Assembly: GCA_937877515.1 (NCBI GenBank)
Contig: CALFIX010000039.1
Location: 1 to 17,285 of the forward strand
Length of the DNA: 17,285 nucleotides
Direction of reading: 5' to 3'
DNA from: an uncultured Treponema sp.
GTDB taxonomy: Bacteria; Spirochaetota; Spirochaetia; Treponematales; Treponemataceae
Part shown: in pieces, positions 14,239 to 17,285 of the stretch
Layout: each line of letters begins with the position of its first letter
Position numbering within the stretch: position 1 is the stretch's first letter
Program-made: the position numbers and the translations under genes
The notes under the pieces: generated by a model
Seen by the model: only the letters and a program-made list of their open reading frames with translations
Told to the model about the DNA's origin: nothing
Databases searched by the model: none

Positions 14239-14300
14239 AAAGAGGTCGTGAATAATGTTTTGTTTTTGCGAAGCATTATTCACGACCTCTTTTGCTTTTT
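14239..14300 (+). terminator. Long leader hairpin before gltB, attenuator candidate
   Basis: AAAGAGGTCGTGAATAATG (14239-14257) pairs perfectly over 19 bp with 14274-14292 around a 16-base loop, and pairing can extend a few bases with one bulged A. TTGCTTTTT follows, so the RNA could act as an intrinsic terminator. It sits between the likely gltB promoter and the start codon, with no plus-strand gene to terminate upstream (the lipoprotein gene has its own terminator 2 kb away). Attenuation of gltB, or protection of the 5' end, are the likely roles. Confidence 0.6.
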
Positions 14301-14326
14301 AAACGCATTTTTTAGCGGGGCATTTT

Positions 14327-17285
14327 ATGAAAGAACAAACTCTTTACGAACCTAGTTTTGAACACGATGCTTGTGGTATTGGAGCGGTGGTAAACATTGA
14401 CGGAAGCAAAAGTCACAAGATTGTAGATAACGCGCTTAGCATTGTAGAAAAACTTGAACACAGAGCAGGTAAAGACGCAAGTGGCAAAACTGGCGACGGT
14501 GTTGGAATTCTAGTCCAGATTAGCCACGAGTTTTTTAAAAAGGAAGCGTCTGAGCTTCTGGGAAACAAGAACGAGCGTGATTATGGAATTGGAATGTTCT
14601 TTTTTGGAAATGATTATGAAGAAGAAAAGGCTCGTTTTGAAAAATGCTGTGAAAAAGAAGACTTAAAATTTTTGGGTTGGAGAAAGGTTCCTGTAAACGA
14701 AGACGTTCTTGGAAAAAAAGCACGCGCCTGCATGCCTTCTATCTGGCAAGCCTTTATTGGCCGACCAGAGGATTGCGAAAAAGGATTAGACTTTGACAGA
14801 AAGCTCTATATTTTACGAAGAAGCTTTGAGAAAGGTGTGGTTTCGACAAGCTCAACCATCACGGGGCAAACTTACATCTGCTCTCTTTCTAGCCGCACGA
14901 TTGTTTACAAGGGAATGTTTTTGGTTCACGAGCTTCGCACGTTCTATAAAGATTTGCAGTCAAAAGAATATACCTCAGCTCTCGCCCTTGTTCACTCGCG
15001 ATTTAGTACTAACACTCAACCCTCCTGGAAGCGTGCCCACCCTAACCGCTTTATTGCGCACAACGGAGAAATCAACACGATTCGCGGAAATGCCGACAGA
15101 ATGCTTGCCCGCGAAGAAACGATTACGTCAAAAGTGATGACTAGCGACCAGATGAAAAAAGTTCTTCCTGCCGTAGACACAAGTGGAAGCGACAGTGCAA
15201 TGCTTGACAACACTTTAGAATTTCTTGTGATGAACGGAGTGCCACTTCCGCTTGCAGTAATGATGTGTATTCCAGAACCTTGGAAGCACGACGACAACAT
15301 GGAAAGCGACAAAAAAGATTTTTACCACTACTGGGCTACTATGATGGAAAGCTGGGACGGACCTGCCGCAATTCTTTTTAGTGATGGCGACATTCTAGGG
15401 GCAACCCTTGACAGAAACGGTCTACGCCCAAGCCGCTACTACATTACAAAGGACGGAATGCTTGTTCTTTCAAGCGAAGTTGGCGTTTTAGACATTCCAG
15501 AAGAAAACATTCTAAAAAAATCTCGCTTAAAGCCAGGAAAGATTTTACTTGTAGACACTCTTGCAAAAAAAATCATCACCGATGAGGAATGTAAAAAAGC
15601 TTACGCAAAGCAGTTTCCTTACGGCGAATGGCTCGACATGAATCTTGTGCATTTATCAGACCTTAAGATTCCTAACAAAAAGATTCCTGTTCACACTCAG
15701 GATGAGCGAAACATTTTGTACCGTGCTTTTGGATGGAACTACGAGGACGTAAACGAAATGGTTCTACCGATGGCAAAAAACGGCGTTGAACCTACCGCAA
15801 GCATGGGCATAGACACACCTCTTGCCGTGATGAGCGAAAAACATCCTCCTCTTGCAAGCTATTTTAAGCAGCTCTTTGCTCAGGTTACAAATCCTCCTAT
15901 CGACAGCCTTCGCGAAAAAATCGTAACCGACACAACCGTTTATGTAGGAAAAGACGGAAACCTTTTAGACGCCCAGGCAAAAAACTGTCGCGTACTCGAA
16001 ATAAATAATCCTATTTTAACAGGAACTGATTTAATAAAAATTGCAGCCCTGAACGAAAACGGTCTTAAGGCAAAGACGATTAGTATTTTGATGAATTTAA
16101 GTCATGATGAGGGGGAAGTCTCCCCCTACGCCTCATCTAAAGAATCGGCTACCCTCTCTACGGGGGAAAGCCCCCGTAACGCCCCCTTACTTGAAAAAAC
16201 AATTGAAAATCTCTTCCGCCAAATTGACGAAGCCTACAGTGAAAACTTCAACATCATCATTCTTTCTGACCGTGGGGTAGACAAAAATCATGTTGCCATT
16301 CCTTCCATTCTTGCGGTGAGTGCTGTAGAGCAATATCTTATTCGCACCAAAAGGCGCACAGCTATTTCTGTTATTCTTGAATCGGCTGACGTTCGCGATG
16401 TTCATCAGGCGGCTCTCTGTTTGGGCTACGGCGCGCGTGCTATAAATCCTTATCTTGCGCACGAAGCGATTGCAGAATTGATTGACCAGAAGATTTTAGA
16501 CAAAGACTATCACACTGCGATTGACGACTACAATAAGGCTGTCATTAACGGCATTGTAAAGATTGCAGCAAAAATGGGAATCTCTACAATCCAAAGTTAT
16601 CAGAGTGCGCAGATTTTTGAAGCTGTTGGAATTAGTCGCGATGTAATCGATAAATATTTTACAAACACTGTAAGCCGTGTTGGCGGAATCGGTCTAAAAG
16701 AAATTGAAGAAGATATGCTTTATCATCATGCGCAGGGCTTTGACCCGAACGACCTTACGGTAAACACTCACCTTGACTCTTTTGGAAAGCACAAATTCCG
16801 AAGGGGTCCAAACGCAGAAAGTCACCTTTATAATCCGGAGACTATTGTCGCTTTGCAGGACGCAACTCGTAACGGTGACTACGCTCGCTTTAAGGAATAT
16901 ACTGCCCTTGTTGACTCAAACGAGCACCCGCACACACTCCGCGCAATGCTTGCATTCAACTTTCCAGAAGACGGCGGCATCCCGATTGACGAAGTTGAAA
17001 GCGTAGAAGAAATTGTTCAGCGTTTTAAAACTGGAGCAATGAGTTATGGCTCAATCAGCGAAGAAGCGCACAAGTGCATGGCAGAGGCGATGAATCACCT
17101 GCACGGAAAAAGTAACTCTGGCGAAGGTGGCGAAAAGAAAGAGAGACTTGGCACTAAATGGAACAGCGCAATCAAGCAGGTTGCTTCAGGACGATTTGGC
17201 GTTACCGAAGAATATCTTTTGAGTGCGAGCGAGATTCAAATTAAAATGGCACAGGGAGCAAAGCCTGGCGAAGGCGGACACTTAC
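14327..17285 (+). CDS. gltB: Glutamate synthase large subunit, 3' end outside the window
   Basis: The frame stays open for 986 codons to the right edge. GltB converts glutamine and 2-oxoglutarate to two glutamates. A 15-residue propeptide precedes the Ntn nucleophile Cys16 (HDACGIG). The amidotransferase domain includes CSLSSRTIVYKGM, HSRFSTNTQPSWKRAHP and FIAHNGEINTIRGN; the central domain includes ILSDRGV; and the FMN-binding synthase domain begins near MSYGSISEEAH and reaches KMAQGAKPGEGGH. The 3Fe-4S cysteines lie beyond the edge. The ATG is at 14327, with only a weak GCGGGG upstream. Two short stretches (residues about 169-181 and 594-621) are encoded by repeat-like DNA and look like in-frame insertions. 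gltD was not seen. Confidence 0.95.
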   Translation, partial: MKEQTLYEPSFEHDACGIGAVVNIDGSKSHKIVDNALSIVEKLEHRAGKDASGKTGDGVGILVQISHEFFKKEASELLGNKNERDYGIGMFFFGNDYEEEKARFEKCCEKEDLKFLGWRKVPVNEDVLGKKARACMPSIWQAFIGRPEDCEKGLDFDRKLYILRRSFEKGVVSTSSTITGQTYICSLSSRTIVYKGMFLVHELRTFYKDLQSKEYTSALALVHSRFSTNTQPSWKRAHPNRFIAHNGEINTIRGNADRMLAREETITSKVMTSDQMKKVLPAVDTSGSDSAMLDNTLEFLVMNGVPLPLAVMMCIPEPWKHDDNMESDKKDFYHYWATMMESWDGPAAILFSDGDILGATLDRNGLRPSRYYITKDGMLVLSSEVGVLDIPEENILKKSRLKPGKILLVDTLAKKIITDEECKKAYAKQFPYGEWLDMNLVHLSDLKIPNKKIPVHTQDERNILYRAFGWNYEDVNEMVLPMAKNGVEPTASMGIDTPLAVMSEKHPPLASYFKQLFAQVTNPPIDSLREKIVTDTTVYVGKDGNLLDAQAKNCRVLEINNPILTGTDLIKIAALNENGLKAKTISILMNLSHDEGEVSPYASSKESATLSTGESPRNAPLLEKTIENLFRQIDEAYSENFNIIILSDRGVDKNHVAIPSILAVSAVEQYLIRTKRRTAISVILESADVRDVHQAALCLGYGARAINPYLAHEAIAELIDQKILDKDYHTAIDDYNKAVINGIVKIAAKMGISTIQSYQSAQIFEAVGISRDVIDKYFTNTVSRVGGIGLKEIEEDMLYHHAQGFDPNDLTVNTHLDSFGKHKFRRGPNAESHLYNPETIVALQDATRNGDYARFKEYTALVDSNEHPHTLRAMLAFNFPEDGGIPIDEVESVEEIVQRFKTGAMSYGSISEEAHKCMAEAMNHLHGKSNSGEGGEKKERLGTKWNSAIKQVASGRFGVTEEYLLSASEIQIKMAQGAKPGEGGHL
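14834..14867. repeat. Repeat-like insertion within gltB, first
   Basis: The stretch contains GTGGTTTCGACAAGCTCAAC, with TGGTT/AACCA ends in inverted order. This resembles the GGTTGAGCTTGTCGAAACC-type repeat I know from many bacterial genomes. It encodes GVVSTSSTITG between the end of an amidotransferase helix and the conserved CSLSSRTIVYKGM strand, and it keeps the frame. Confidence 0.45.
16106..16189. repeat. Hairpin-bearing GC-rich insertion within gltB, second
   Basis: Two perfect hairpins lie here: GGGGGA-AGTC-TCCCCC (16111-16126), enclosed by GATGAG/CTCATC, and ACGGGGG-AAAG-CCCCCGT (16160-16177). The 84 bases add about 28 residues (DEGEVSPYASSKESATLSTG and following), rich in Ser, Pro and Gly, between the ILMNLSH strand and the helix that leads to ILSDRGV, where the family normally has a short loop. 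Base composition differs sharply from the surrounding gene, and the frame is kept. Confidence 0.6.

Noticed and set aside
14535..16462. Several 60-110-codon open frames on both strands (14535-14723, 14793-15137, 15016-15312, 16187-16462)
   Set aside because: All are shadows of gltB, which is open in one frame from 14327 to the window end.

Overview
The window looks like a chromosomal segment of a low-GC spirochaete, most likely a gut- or rumen-type Treponema. The reasons are relaxed lipoboxes on two lipoproteins, two large chemoreceptors side by side, AT-rich promoters, and GC-rich mobile-looking repeats scattered between and even inside genes. The genus is an inference from style and gene content; no rRNA or other marker is present.

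Left third (1-5294): a minus-strand operon starts at a strong promoter near 4800. It encodes, in order, a NifX/NafY-type cofactor-binding protein, a NifD-like subunit, a NifK-like subunit, and a lipoprotein substrate-binding protein of an ABC importer with an unusual tail of three Cys-Cys pairs. It probably continues off the left edge. A small flavin-binding split-barrel protein is transcribed divergently from the same 160-bp control region. Two copies of a 19-bp palindrome, ACCTA-N9-TAGGT, sit on the operon promoter, and a related promoter/half-operator copy lies at the left edge. The NifD-like protein keeps residues aligning with both cofactor ligands of NifD (Cys275, His442) and the P-cluster-type cysteines, but not Gln191 and His195. 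I read this as a nitrogenase-like reductase (Nfl/group IV type) for an imported compound other than N2. Substrate unknown; no NifH or NifB gene is in the window. This is the most interesting part.

Middle (5295-11707): a 317-bp gap with a probable gene remnant, then glmS (glucosamine-6-phosphate synthase) and two methyl-accepting chemotaxis proteins facing each other with only 2 bp between their stop codons.

Right part (11708-17285): a small lipoprotein of unknown function with a palindrome-rich leader and a clear terminator; a two-gene minus-strand unit (PlsC-type acyltransferase, then a beta-class DNA methyltransferase without a visible restriction enzyme); and the first 986 codons of gltB (glutamate synthase large subunit), which runs off the right edge. 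gltB is preceded by a 19-bp perfect hairpin near its predicted transcript start and carries two in-frame repeat-derived insertions. No tRNA, rRNA, CRISPR array or transposase gene was seen.
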